From NCBI GenBank assembly GCA_934589675.1, contig CAKTOF010000009.1, forward strand, positions 26,024 through 90,023: 64,000 bases of DNA, in the 5' to 3' direction. The notes under the pieces are model-generated. The model was not told the DNA's origin. It saw only the letters and a list, made by a program, of their open reading frames with translations, and did no database searches. Below are positions 8,354-16,436 of this stretch, one piece after another. Each line of letters opens with the position of its first letter. Positions within the stretch are counted from its first letter, which is position 1. A program made the translations under genes and the position numbers. The stretch comes from an uncultured Oscillospiraceae bacterium. GTDB lineage: Bacteria > Bacillota > Clostridia > Oscillospirales > Oscillospiraceae.

Positions 8354-9502
8354 CTAGTCTTCGAGGCCCATTCGCTTCGCGCAGATGTATTGAAACAGCT
8401 TCCCACAAACGAGGCAGTCAGACAGTGCAGAATGCGCATCTTCGCGGATCAACCCAAAGATGGCTCTCGAGAGGTATTCGAGAGTGTTCTTCTCCTGCTC
8501 AAAAGTGCGGCGCGCAAGGTCACACGTATCGTAAAACTTGCGCTTCCCGCGCTGAGCATCGGCAAGAATACTTGAGTTGTAACGAGCAAGGAAGCTGTAA
8601 TCGAAAGCAACGTTGTGCCCGACAATTGGTGCATCGGTCCCGATGAAGCGGTCGAACGCGGGCAGAACCTGTTCGATCCACGGCGCGTCCTGAACGTCCT
8701 CGTCAGTGATATGGTTGATCGCTGCGGCTTCCGGCTGCAATCCTTTCCGGGGCTTGACGTATGTCCGGAATGCTTCGACCGGCTGGAAGTTGACGAATCG
8801 CATTGCGCACAATTCGATAATTTCGGCGCGCGCGGGGGACAGGCCGGTCGTTTCCAGGTCGATGACGATGTAGTTGGAGATTCCGGCCAGCGGACTCCGC
8901 GCCGTGATGTTCGAGGTCTTCGATGCCGGAATATCGGACATGTTGACTGGTGTCCCGATTTCAGCAGTAAGATCGGCATCACAGTCGACGAGCGGAATAT
9001 CTGCCAGATCTGCTTGGAAAGCTTGCGTTTCAGCGAGCATTTTACTGAGCGTACGCCGCTTATCCTCATATCGCGTGTGCAGAGAGCGGACATACGTATC
9101 ATCGTCAAAAAGATAGGATGCCGTGCGAAAATCTTGGTACACGCGCCTAGGATCGCACTGTTTCATGGTTCGGATCGCATCTGCAAATTTTAGCGAGTCA
9201 GCAGCCAGCGCTTCAAACTGCCCCATCGCTTCCATCATGGCGGGCACCTCGGTAGGAGTGCAGCAGAAAAGTCCGATATCCGCTTGCTTGTACGCGGCGA
9301 CGATGGCTTCGTAGTATTGAGTTACTTGCTGTAGGTGCAGCTGCTCAGAGGATGCTCGCTGTGCAGCTTTTTGCTTAGCGGCTTCTTGCGCGGCACGTTT
9401 CTTTGCCTTTCGCTGGAGCATTTCTGCGCATTTGGCGCAATTACCCTGAGCATCAACGCGGAGGAAAATGCTTTTCAGCCCGCAGGTTTTGCACTGAGCC
9501 AT
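8354..9502 (-). CDS. Zinc-ribbon DEDDh exonuclease (DnaQ/epsilon-like)
   Basis: A 382-residue protein whose C-terminal half is a 3'-5' exonuclease domain. Exo I is IDLETTG (Asp205, Glu207), Exo II is HNVAFDYSF, and Exo III includes HSALSD with the catalytic His and Asp. The N-terminus carries a CxxC...CxxC ribbon (residues 4-25), followed by a lysine/alanine-rich helical stretch. The ATG at 9502 is preceded by AGGAGGTGG. It follows the repressor gene by 14 bases on the same strand, so it may be expressed in the lysogen. The role is unknown; DNA degradation or superinfection control is speculation. Confidence 0.85.
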   Translation of the reverse strand: MAQCKTCGLKSIFLRVDAQGNCAKCAEMLQRKAKKRAAQEAAKQKAAQRASSEQLHLQQVTQYYEAIVAAYKQADIGLFCCTPTEVPAMMEAMGQFEALAADSLKFADAIRTMKQCDPRRVYQDFRTASYLFDDDTYVRSLHTRYEDKRRTLSKMLAETQAFQADLADIPLVDCDADLTAEIGTPVNMSDIPASKTSNITARSPLAGISNYIVIDLETTGLSPARAEIIELCAMRFVNFQPVEAFRTYVKPRKGLQPEAAAINHITDEDVQDAPWIEQVLPAFDRFIGTDAPIVGHNVAFDYSFLARYNSSILADAQRGKRKFYDTCDLARRTFEQEKNTLEYLSRAIFGLIREDAHSALSDCLVCGKLFQYICAKRMGLED

Positions 9503-9516
9503 AAGCCCACCTCCTA

Positions 9517-10452
9517 TTACATCTTCTTGACCTTCCGCCGCAGCTCCACGACAACGCCGCAGATGGCGACGGGCAGGTCTGCAATTTCTGCGGGCGTGAA
9601 TGTGCGCGGCGCGTAGGTCGGATTGCGGGGGATCAGCGAGAGCCCGCCGTCCTCGAGCAGCTTGACCTGCTTGAGCGTCGCCTCGTACCCGTTGACGTAG
9701 ACGACGCAGATGTCGCCGTTGTCGCAGCACGGCTGGCGGCGCACGATGACGGTGTCTCCGTCGAGGTACTCCGGATACATCGAATCGCCGTGGACGCGCA
9801 GCCCAAAGTACTCTTTCCCGCCCGCCGTCATGGCCTGCGGGATCTCTTCCCAGTCGACAATATCCTCAATGGCGTCAATCGGTATACCGGCTGGGACAGA
9901 ACCTGCAACAGGGATACGTATAACATTCAAATCCACGTTGTGATCGGAATTTAGAAGCGATCTGCGGTGTTCTTCGGCGCGGATTATTGCTAAAAATTCA
10001 GGAGTGAAGTGAAATGAAACAATTGCTTCTTTCCCACCCCCAGGATTAAAGCCATTGGGAGTAACTTCAATATCTTTAACCGCAAAGGCAAACCATCGCG
10101 CGAGCTGAAATTCATCTGGCTCGTAATAGAGCCGTGTATCGAGCCATGCCCCTAGGTACTTATCCTCGCAAAATGATGGCATCTCGAGTGTCGGCGGTAT
10201 TTCCATGCGTAAAGCATCAGAGACGCTGTCGTAATATTCAACTATATCGTCCCAATGCTCGAATATGCCTTTCCCAAGCACAAAATCCGGGGGTATATCG
10301 AAAATCTGTGACAATTTCTTCAAGGTGTCATAGTCTGGAGACTGCGTGGAAGATTCCCACATCGCGACAGTCGAGCGAGACACTGACAGTAACTTTGCCA
10401 ATTTATCTTGTGTGTAACCAAATGTTTTTCGAAGTTGCTTAATACGGTTCAC
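9517..10452 (-). CDS. CI/LexA-type phage repressor with S24 peptidase domain
   Basis: A 311-residue repressor. Residues 1-60 are an XRE helix-turn-helix; the C-terminus is an S24 autoprotease. Ala183-Gly184 in PVAGSVPAG is the probable self-cleavage site, Ser224 (HGDSMYP) the nucleophile and Lys261 (ATLKQVK) the general base. It should hold lysogeny and be inactivated by RecA filaments during SOS. The GTG at 10452 was chosen because VNRIKQLRK begins the HTH domain and GAGGGG precedes it; the ATG further upstream would add 29 residues reading through promoter DNA. Confidence 0.9.
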   Translation of the reverse strand: MNRIKQLRKTFGYTQDKLAKLLSVSRSTVAMWESSTQSPDYDTLKKLSQIFDIPPDFVLGKGIFEHWDDIVEYYDSVSDALRMEIPPTLEMPSFCEDKYLGAWLDTRLYYEPDEFQLARWFAFAVKDIEVTPNGFNPGGGKEAIVSFHFTPEFLAIIRAEEHRRSLLNSDHNVDLNVIRIPVAGSVPAGIPIDAIEDIVDWEEIPQAMTAGGKEYFGLRVHGDSMYPEYLDGDTVIVRRQPCCDNGDICVVYVNGYEATLKQVKLLEDGGLSLIPRNPTYAPRTFTPAEIADLPVAICGVVVELRRKVKKM

Positions 10453-10632
10453 GGCAATCCCCTCTTCAAAACAAGGATATGACATTAAAAATGACAAATC
10501 AAGATGTGCAGCAAAAATTATTGACATAGATATTGACAATCCCGAGCACGCACGCTATAGTTGTGACATGGCTTATGACATTCAAACGTTAATAATGTCA
10601 TGCAATATGACAACTCGAGGAGGTGAGATGAT
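10453..10632. promoter_or_regulatory. Divergent CI/Cro control region
   Basis: The rightward promoter is TTGACA (10533-10538), 17 bases, TATAGT (10556-10561). A possible leftward promoter reads TTGATT-17-TATCCT on the minus strand. The region is dense in TGACA/TGTCA half-sites, including the palindrome TGTCAT-GCAAT-ATGACA near 10600. These are likely CI and Cro operators. Confidence 0.8.
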
Positions 10633-10860
10633 ATGATGCGCATCAAGAAATTGCGCGAAATGCAGGAATTATCGCAAGTGGCATTGGCTGTTAGGATGGG
10701 CGTGACTCGAACCGCTGTGACAAACTGGGAGTCGGAAGTGGCACTGCCCAGAGCCCGCGACCTCCCACTTCTCGCACAGGTGCTCGGCTGCACGATCACC
10801 GAGCTCTACGACCCGGACTATCTCGCCCAGTACGCCCCGCCGGACGATCTGGCGGGATGA
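10633..10860 (+). CDS. Cro-like helix-turn-helix protein
   Basis: A 75-residue XRE-family regulator (IKKLREMQELSQVALAVRMG then TAVTNWE) transcribed divergently from the repressor, the usual position of Cro. GAGGAGGTGAG precedes the start; a second ATG follows directly, so the true start could be 10636. Its C-terminal PPDDLAG is identical to that of the ribbon-helix-helix protein ending at 11438. Confidence 0.85.
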   Translation: MMRIKKLREMQELSQVALAVRMGVTRTAVTNWESEVALPRARDLPLLAQVLGCTITELYDPDYLAQYAPPDDLAG

Positions 10861-10866
10861 GATGGA

Positions 10867-11112
10867 TTACAGAAAGCGGTCATACTCCCGGAACATTTCG
10901 GCGACCTGTCCGAGAATTGCCTTTGCCTCCTCGGGCGATGTCTTTTCGGGATCGTAGCCGCTCATGAGGTCGCGACGTTTTTCCTTCATTACGTATTCCG
11001 CGATGGCACACTCAACTTCCTTTGCAACGGAGCGGCGGTGCCTTTCAGCCAGCGATGCGATGTCGGTAAACAGATCGCCGTCCATACGCAGCGTAAAACG
11101 TTTTTCTTCCAT
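10867..11112 (-). CDS. Arc-like ribbon-helix-helix regulator
   Basis: An 81-residue protein beginning MEEKRFTLRMDGDLFTDIA, a pattern typical of Arc-type ribbon-helix-helix proteins in which the first strand contacts the DNA groove. It has its own leftward promoter and a strong palindromic operator just upstream, which suggests autoregulation. It is convergent with the cro-like gene. The ATG at 11112 has a GGAGGCTCC site. Confidence 0.75.
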   Translation of the reverse strand: MEEKRFTLRMDGDLFTDIASLAERHRRSVAKEVECAIAEYVMKEKRRDLMSGYDPEKTSPEEAKAILGQVAEMFREYDRFL

Positions 11113-11128
11113 ATTGGAGCCTCCTGTC

Positions 11129-11215
11129 ATCAAGATGAGTCTATCTTGATTATATGGGCAGACGCTAAAAATATCAATTAAGACTATTGACACCAAATGC
11201 AAGACGATATATTAT
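11129..11215. promoter_or_regulatory. Divergent promoters and operator between two ribbon-helix-helix genes
   Basis: The leftward promoter is TTGATA-17-TATAAT (minus strand, 11177 to 11149). The rightward one is TTGACA (11187-11192), 17 bases, TATTAT (11210-11215). A palindrome ATCAAGAT-6-ATCTTGAT (11129-11150) overlaps the leftward -10 box and is a likely operator. Confidence 0.8.
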
Positions 11216-11237
11216 ACAGGCAAGGAGTGACGTCACG

Positions 11238-11438
11238 ATGATGACAAAAAATTATGACGCTCGGGTCACGTTCCGCACAAGCAGCCGCGTGAACGCGGCA
11301 CTTGAGACCTACGCGCGGGAGACGTTCCGCTCGAAGAACTCGCTGATCAATGAAGCCGTGTTCAATTTCGTCGCCGAGAACATTCTGCATTGCGACGTCA
11401 AAGAGCTGCTGTCCCCACCGGACGATCTGGCGGGATGA
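11238..11438 (+). CDS. Small ribbon-helix-helix-like protein
   Basis: A 66-residue protein with a predicted strand (DARVTFRTSSRVN) followed by two helices, consistent with a ribbon-helix-helix fold. It starts 23 bases after a strong rightward -10 box, with AAGGAG before tandem ATGs. Its last 21 nucleotides are identical to the end of the cro-like gene, giving the same C-terminal PPDDLAG. Confidence 0.65.
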   Translation: MMTKNYDARVTFRTSSRVNAALETYARETFRSKNSLINEAVFNFVAENILHCDVKELLSPPDDLAG

Positions 11439-11482
11439 CCGCTTATCTACTTACAGTATACCAACCCAAGGAGGCGGAGACC

Positions 11483-11938
11483 ATGCCGACAAACGGCAGA
11501 AATATCTATCAGGCCGCCCGGAATGCGGCGGGTCTGACGCAGGAGCGCGCGGCGGAGATGATCGGCGTGTCATGCCGGTGCCTCGCGGACTATGAGGCCG
11601 GACAGCGGATGCCGGCAAACGACGTCGTCGTCCGGATGGTGGACGTGTACGACGCACGCTATCTTGCCTATCAGCACCTGCGCGAGAGCAGCGAGATGGC
11701 GCGGCGCATCATCCCGGATGCCAGAGCCCTCGAACTGCCGGAGGCCGTGCTGACGCTCGTCAGCTGCGTGTATGAGTTCGCGGACGACCGCATCGACCGG
11801 CAGCTCATTGCCATCGCACAGGACGGACTCATTGACGAAGACGAAAGGCCGCGCTTTGACGCGGCCGTGAAGAAGATCGAGAAGATCGTGCAGGCCGCGC
11901 TGGCTGTTGTGTATAACGGTGCGGCGAGAAAGGAGTAG
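11483..11938 (+). CDS. Helix-turn-helix protein with helical C-terminal domain
   Basis: A 151-residue protein with an XRE-type HTH in the first 60 residues (NIYQAARNAAGLTQERAAEM) and an all-helical, acidic C-terminal part of unknown role. AAGGAGGCGGAGA precedes the ATG at 11483, which favours it over upstream in-frame starts. It is part of the rightward early operon. Confidence 0.75.
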   Translation: MPTNGRNIYQAARNAAGLTQERAAEMIGVSCRCLADYEAGQRMPANDVVVRMVDVYDARYLAYQHLRESSEMARRIIPDARALELPEAVLTLVSCVYEFADDRIDRQLIAIAQDGLIDEDERPRFDAAVKKIEKIVQAALAVVYNGAARKE

Positions 11939-11942
11939 CCCG

Positions 11943-12140
11943 ATGCCGAGAGAAAAGGAAGACTACCGTGCCAATCTGGAGATCCTCAATGAGATGTACC
12001 CGGATCGGGTCATGCTGACAATCCCGGAGATCATGCAGGTCATGGGCTTTCGCAGCGTGAACACCGCGAAGAAATACATCCCTTTTGTACACTGCCGCGT
12101 CAGCAAGGCGACGCTTGCCCGCCTGATGTGTGGGGACTAG
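11943..12140 (+). CDS. Small HTH/excisionase-like protein
   Basis: A 65-residue protein with an LTIPEIMQVMGFRSVNTAKKYI segment resembling a MerR/Xis-type winged helix. It begins four bases after the preceding stop with AAAGGAG. It could be the excisionase; the call rests on size and pattern only. Confidence 0.55.
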   Translation: MPREKEDYRANLEILNEMYPDRVMLTIPEIMQVMGFRSVNTAKKYIPFVHCRVSKATLARLMCGD

Positions 12141-12150
12141 GAGGCGCGCC

Positions 12151-12297
12151 ATGACCGCAGACAAAAGAAAAAGCCCCGGCCGATGCGGGTACATCGACCA
12201 GGGCGTTCACGGTGGGTTACACCATGAGGACATATTCAGTATACCATACCCAAATCCGCTTTGCAAGGGGGTGGAGGGATGTGCAGAGAGAACCTGA
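12151..12297 (+). CDS. Possible 48-residue small protein
   Basis: The frame starts at an ATG preceded by TAGGAGGCG and ends 19 bases into the next HTH gene. The sequence is basic then neutral with three cysteines and no recognised family. The ribosome site is the main support; it may be leader sequence instead. Confidence 0.35.
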   Translation: MTADKRKSPGRCGYIDQGVHGGLHHEDIFSIPYPNPLCKGVEGCAERT

Positions 12298-12503
12298 AAA
12301 CAGCACGCAAAGCCGCTGGATTCACTCAGCAAGTGCTTGCTGAGTGGCTTGATATTCACCTTCGGTACTACCAGAAAATCGAGGCGGGCGAAGTTACTGG
12401 CGCCGTTGAACTCTGGGATGCCTTGGAGGACCTTCTCGGGGTACATCAACGGACACTCCGAGAGATTCGAGAAACGCATCCCGCTCCAGCAGAAAATCCG
12501 TAG
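12279..12503 (+). CDS. XRE-family helix-turn-helix protein
   Basis: A 74-residue protein with an HTH at residues 5-50 (ARKAAGFTQQVLAEWLD, RYYQKIE). AGGGGGTGGAGGG precedes the ATG at 12279. Its 3' half overlaps the opposite-strand HTH gene by 110 bases. Confidence 0.65.
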   Translation: MCRENLKTARKAAGFTQQVLAEWLDIHLRYYQKIEAGEVTGAVELWDALEDLLGVHQRTLREIRETHPAPAENP

Positions 12504-12669
12504 GGACGGCCAAATAGTCAGCCAGCGCTATTAAAGTCGCATAAGGCGGCTCACTGTCGCCGCTCTCATATTTCTGGTAGGAACGCAACGCGACACCTAC
12601 GGCATCGGCCGTATTCTGCAAAGTGTAGCCTCGTGCGATCCGTACGGCGCGCAATCTGTCCTTAAACAT
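12394..12669 (-). CDS. XRE-family helix-turn-helix repressor, antisense to its neighbour
   Basis: A 91-residue protein with a clear HTH_3 domain (RIARGYTLQNTADAVG, RSYQKYESG). The ATG at 12669 has GGAGGAA upstream. Two 19-bp palindromes that probably serve as its operators lie in the divergent promoter region. The region past residue 55 is coded opposite the preceding HTH gene. Confidence 0.7.
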   Translation of the reverse strand: MFKDRLRAVRIARGYTLQNTADAVGVALRSYQKYESGDSEPPYATLIALADYLAVPTDFLLERDAFLESLGVSVDVPREGPPRHPRVQRRQ

Positions 12670-12688
12670 AGCTTCCTCCAAATAACTC

Positions 12689-12748
12689 TTGACTTACGCC
12701 ACATTATGGCATATTCTAGAGTTGAAATATACGCCATAATATGGCGTA
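12689..12748. promoter_or_regulatory. Rightward early promoter with twin palindromic operators
   Basis: TTGACT (12689-12694) and TATTCT (12712-12717) are 17 bases apart. Operator 1, TACGCCACATTATGGCATA (12695-12713), fills the spacer. Operator 2, TACGCCATAATATGGCGTA (12730-12748), is a perfect palindrome centred 35 bp downstream. The divergent HTH at 12394-12669 is the likely binder. Confidence 0.8.
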
Positions 12749-12760
12749 AAAAGGAGGACA

Positions 12761-12952
12761 ATGGCGATGGACGAGCTGCTGCTGTGCAAAAATGTCCAAT
12801 TCCTTGGTATGTGGACAGACCCTTATGGAGAATACGGAACAATTCCAATGCTGGAAATTGAGGAACTGACCTGCGACGAATGGAACCGCCGCGCAGATGA
12901 GGTACAGGCGTGCGGCAGGCGGAACGCAGAGAGTCAAAATTCTAGAGAATAG
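12761..12952 (+). CDS. Small prophage protein of unknown function
   Basis: A 63-residue acidic protein with AAGGAGG before the start, the first gene after the operator pair. I do not recognise a family. It precedes the replication initiator by 11 bases. Confidence 0.6.
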   Translation: MAMDELLLCKNVQFLGMWTDPYGEYGTIPMLEIEELTCDEWNRRADEVQACGRRNAESQNSRE

Positions 12953-12963
12953 GATGTGTTTGA

Positions 12964-14049
12964 ATGGCGTCCGTAGACAACCAAATCGAGGTTCGCCGCA
13001 GAGGGAACTTCACGGTCATACAAAATGAACTTATCTGGGATGGGAGACTCAGAATGCCGACGCGGCTTGCACTGATTGCAATGCTTAGCCTGCCTCCTGA
13101 CTGGGATTTTTCAATTCGTGGCATGGCCGATCGGCTCAATGTATCCAAGGATACGATGTCCAAGATTGTTTCAGAGCTGCAGGCGGCTGGATATCTGAAA
13201 CGAAAGCCGCAGCCGCATGGAGAGAGCGGTAAGTTTGCCAAGGCAGGCTACATACTGACGGATATCGCATTTGATTTCGGAGAAGAAGATGCTGCGCCGT
13301 GTCCTGATTTACCGTACACGGCTGCACCGTACACGGAAAACTCGCCACAACAAAATACTAAACAAGAAAATAATAAACAAGATATAACTCCATACCTCCG
13401 CGAGGTCGCGGAGGCGGTCGCTGAACTTCGGGTTGCAGACAATGCCGGAAAAGCAAAGAAGGCTGTTGTGGAAGCGCTGGAGCAGCGAGGGTTTGAATGC
13501 CGCTCGGAGGTAAGAGTACCGGCACGCAGCCCTGACCCTCGCTATACCGGACGCATTGGTATTCTTGCGGAGCAAGCTGGTCAAACAATTGCGATGGAGC
13601 TCTGCCGGACAAGCATTCGGGAGAAAAGCCTGTACAAGCTGCGCCATTGTGAGTGTGATGCTCGCGTTGTCCTCTTGCGCGGAAGCGATGTGGACGAGAT
13701 TCCGGACGGGATTGACCTGGTCCTTCCGCTGCAGGTTGATAGCTCTGCCAACATACCGGATTGGAAGCCTGATCGTTTCGCGCGCTTCTGGTCGGCATAT
13801 CCTCGAGGCGAGGCCAAACAGAGCGCGATCCGCGCATGGGACAGGCTCAAGCCGACCGACGAGCTCATCCGTGAGATGGCTCAGACGCTCAAACGCCAGC
13901 TGGCGTCCCCCGAGTGGCAGGCCGGATTCGGGATCCCGTATGCGTCGACGTGGCTCAACGGCCGCCGATGGGAAGATGAGGACCGCAAAGCGCCGGGGGC
14001 GCCGGACGAGGAGTCCGGCGGCTGGGACGACGACCCGGAGGTGTACTAG
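12964..14049 (+). CDS. Phage replication initiator (replisome organiser)
   Basis: A 361-residue protein with three parts. Residues about 30-85 form a winged HTH (RLALIAMLSLPPDW, NVSKDTMSKIVSEL). Residues about 145-235 resemble a PD-(D/E)xK nuclease fold, but the catalytic Asp and Lys positions read GRIG and MELC, so it is probably inactive. Residues about 270-340 match the C-terminal domain common in phage replication proteins (FWSAYPR...AWDRLKP...STWLNGRRWEDE). It should bind the phage origin and load the DnaB-like helicase coded directly downstream. Confidence 0.8.
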   Translation: MASVDNQIEVRRRGNFTVIQNELIWDGRLRMPTRLALIAMLSLPPDWDFSIRGMADRLNVSKDTMSKIVSELQAAGYLKRKPQPHGESGKFAKAGYILTDIAFDFGEEDAAPCPDLPYTAAPYTENSPQQNTKQENNKQDITPYLREVAEAVAELRVADNAGKAKKAVVEALEQRGFECRSEVRVPARSPDPRYTGRIGILAEQAGQTIAMELCRTSIREKSLYKLRHCECDARVVLLRGSDVDEIPDGIDLVLPLQVDSSANIPDWKPDRFARFWSAYPRGEAKQSAIRAWDRLKPTDELIREMAQTLKRQLASPEWQAGFGIPYASTWLNGRRWEDEDRKAPGAPDEESGGWDDDPEVY

Positions 14050-14051
14050 CC

Positions 14052-15434
14052 ATGAGCGATCACATGATCGACCAGACGACCCTGCGCGACGCGCGCTACA
14101 CGGTGCTCGGCCTGCTTATGGTCGACGACAAGCACCGCGGCGAGGCGCTCGCCCGCCTGACGGATCGACACTTCGATCAGAGCGCGACGGCGCCGATCTT
14201 CCGCGCCATCCGCGAGCTGCACTTCGCGGGCGCGCCCATCGACCCGATTACGCTAACCGAAAAGCTTGGCAGCGAGTACGACCCCGTGCTGCGGGCCTGC
14301 CTGGATAAATGCCACGGCAGCGGCGGCGGACTGCTGTACTACTGCGGCATCCTCGACCGCAATGCGCAGATCGTCGAGATCCGCGAGACGGCGGCGGCAA
14401 TGTCGGTCGTCGAGGATCTCGGCGAGGCAAACCGGCTTCTGGACGAGCTCAATGGCATGATGGTGCCGCAGCGCGCCTGGCGCGTCGTCTCTGCATGGGA
14501 CGCGGCGAATCAGTTCCTGGATTCGCTCAAGGCGCAAAACAAGCCGAACTATCTCAAGTTTGGCCTGCCGGAGCTCGACCGCGAGCTGCGCTCGGAGCTA
14601 GGCGATTTCATCGTCATCGGCGGCTATGCATCGTCCGGAAAGACGCTGCTGTCACTCCAGATGCTGCGCGCCATTGTCGCGGAGCACCGTGTCGGATACT
14701 TCTCGCTCGAGACCGGCTCGAACAAACTGGCAAACCGCATGATCGCCAGCATGGCGCGCGTCCCGCTGTCCAGGATCAAGGATCGGGACCTGAACGACGC
14801 AGACTATGCGGCCGTCGGCAAGGCGGCGTCGGATCTATCGCAGCTGGCGTTTGATTACATCGAGGCATCCGGCATGTCCGTCAACGACATCCGCGCGCTG
14901 GCGCTCAACCGCCGCTACGACGTCGTATTTGTGGACTATCTCCAGATCGTCCGGGGTGACGAGCGCCGCTCGGCTTACGAACGTGTGTCGCAGATCTCCA
15001 TGGCGTTGCACGAGCTGGCGCAGCGGAACAAGATCACGGTCATAGCGCTGGCACAGCTCAACCGCGGAGAGAAGGGCAAATCCGGGAAGCGGATGCCGCC
15101 GTCGCTCTCGTCGCTGCGCGAGTCCGGGCAGATTGAGCAGGATGCGGATATTGTCATGCTGCTCTGGCCGGAGGATCTCAACAACAACAAGTCCCGGCGC
15201 GTGCTAAAGGTCGCCAAGAACAAAGACGGCGAGCACCTGAAGCTCATGCTCGACTTCGACGGCGCGACGCAGACCATGTCCGTCGCTAAGCCGACCTACT
15301 CCGAGTCCATGGCGGCCATCCGAGCCGCAGGGAAGCAGGCCGCCCGGGACGAGCGCGCCGCGCAGCGGGAGGCCGAGGCCAAGCAGATGGCGTTTGCCGA
15401 AATCGCAGAGCCGGACGAAGATCTGCCGTTTTAG
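14052..15434 (+). CDS. DnaB-like replicative helicase
   Basis: A 460-residue hexameric 5'-3' helicase. The N-terminal helical domain (to about residue 115) is followed by a RecA-like domain with Walker A GGYASSGKT, Walker B VVFVDYLQ and the DnaB signature SLRESGQIEQDAD. It begins two bases after the initiator stop, which fits joint loading at the phage origin. The C-terminal 60 residues are charged and Ala-rich. Confidence 0.9.
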   Translation: MSDHMIDQTTLRDARYTVLGLLMVDDKHRGEALARLTDRHFDQSATAPIFRAIRELHFAGAPIDPITLTEKLGSEYDPVLRACLDKCHGSGGGLLYYCGILDRNAQIVEIRETAAAMSVVEDLGEANRLLDELNGMMVPQRAWRVVSAWDAANQFLDSLKAQNKPNYLKFGLPELDRELRSELGDFIVIGGYASSGKTLLSLQMLRAIVAEHRVGYFSLETGSNKLANRMIASMARVPLSRIKDRDLNDADYAAVGKAASDLSQLAFDYIEASGMSVNDIRALALNRRYDVVFVDYLQIVRGDERRSAYERVSQISMALHELAQRNKITVIALAQLNRGEKGKSGKRMPPSLSSLRESGQIEQDADIVMLLWPEDLNNNKSRRVLKVAKNKDGEHLKLMLDFDGATQTMSVAKPTYSESMAAIRAAGKQAARDERAAQREAEAKQMAFAEIAEPDEDLPF

Positions 15435-15443
15435 GAGGTACGA

Positions 15444-15632
15444 ATGAAAATCGGAGATCCCTATACATGGACGCCGGAGTGCTTCTTCGGCCAGGTGCGC
15501 GGCACACTCGGCGGGCGTGAGATCGCCCGCAAGGCGAATGGGCGCGTCGTCTACATCAACCATCGCCACCGGTTCTTTCTGGCCGAGGCGCAGCTCAACG
15601 GCCACACGATCCGGGAGTGCTTCAAATTCTGA
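15444..15632 (+). CDS. Small prophage protein of unknown function
   Basis: A 62-residue protein with TTAGGAGG before the ATG, lying between helicase and parA. It is rich in basic and aromatic residues and has no family I recognise. Confidence 0.6.
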   Translation: MKIGDPYTWTPECFFGQVRGTLGGREIARKANGRVVYINHRHRFFLAEAQLNGHTIRECFKF

Positions 15633-15647
15633 GGAGGGTACATACAC

Positions 15648-16436
15648 ATGAGGACAATTGCAATCGTCAATCTCAAAGGCGGCGTCGGCAAGACGGTCAC
15701 GGCCGTCAATCTGGCCGCGCTGCTTGCGTGCGACCACAAGCAGCGGGTACTGCTGGTCGACGCGGACAGCCAGTGTAACGCGACTGAGTTCTTCGGCGGC
15801 GACCCGGCCGCCGGAAATCTCGCAGACCTGATGCTCGCCCGGAGCGCAAGCGACTTCGGGCCGCTGCGCGGCACGTCGCTCATCCAGCAGACACCGCTGC
15901 GCCGCCTGGATCTGCTTGCGGCAAGCGATGCGCTGATGGATCTCGACCTGTCCAAGGTCGAGCAGCATGCGGCATATCCCGGCGCCCTGCGCGAACTGAC
16001 GGAGGCGTGCGCAGAGCTGGATCTGTACGACACGGTCGTCGTCGACTGCCCGCCCGCTTTTTCGGCGGCATCCGCCGCGGCACTGCTTGCGGCCGATGAG
16101 GTCATCGTGCCGATCAAGCTCGACGCTTTTTCTCTGCGCGGCATGGCAAACCTCACGCGGCAGATCGCCAATATGCGGCGCATCAACGCGCGGCTGCGAA
16201 TTGCCGGGTGCCTCATTACGATGTGGACGCCGGACGACGCAACGGCCGAGGCTGAGCAGCTGCTGCGCGGCAGCGCGCTGCCGGTCTTCCGGCAGACGAT
16301 CCGCCGCTCGGACAAGGTCGACGGCATGACATTTGCCCAGCGGCCGCTGCTGATCCACTCGCCACGCAGCGGCGCGGGCGTCGACTATCGCCGTTTCGTG
16401 CGCGAGTACGTCCGGGGAGGTGCAGACAATGGCTAA
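15648..16436 (+). CDS. parA: ParA/Soj-type partition ATPase
   Basis: A 262-residue deviant Walker ATPase. KGGVGKT (residues 10-16) carries the signature lysine, followed by LLVDADSQCNAT and VVVDCPPAF. With ParB it should position or segregate phage DNA, or act in regulation. AGGAGG precedes the ATG. The gene overlaps parB by eight bases. Confidence 0.9.
   Translation: MRTIAIVNLKGGVGKTVTAVNLAALLACDHKQRVLLVDADSQCNATEFFGGDPAAGNLADLMLARSASDFGPLRGTSLIQQTPLRRLDLLAASDALMDLDLSKVEQHAAYPGALRELTEACAELDLYDTVVVDCPPAFSAASAAALLAADEVIVPIKLDAFSLRGMANLTRQIANMRRINARLRIAGCLITMWTPDDATAEAEQLLRGSALPVFRQTIRRSDKVDGMTFAQRPLLIHSPRSGAGVDYRRFVREYVRGGADNG

Noticed and set aside
8935..8975. A fifth copy of the 17-bp palindrome (ATCGGACATG...GGTGTCCCGATTTC)
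   Set aside because: The half-sites are present but at the wrong spacing and order, and the complementary arms are missing.
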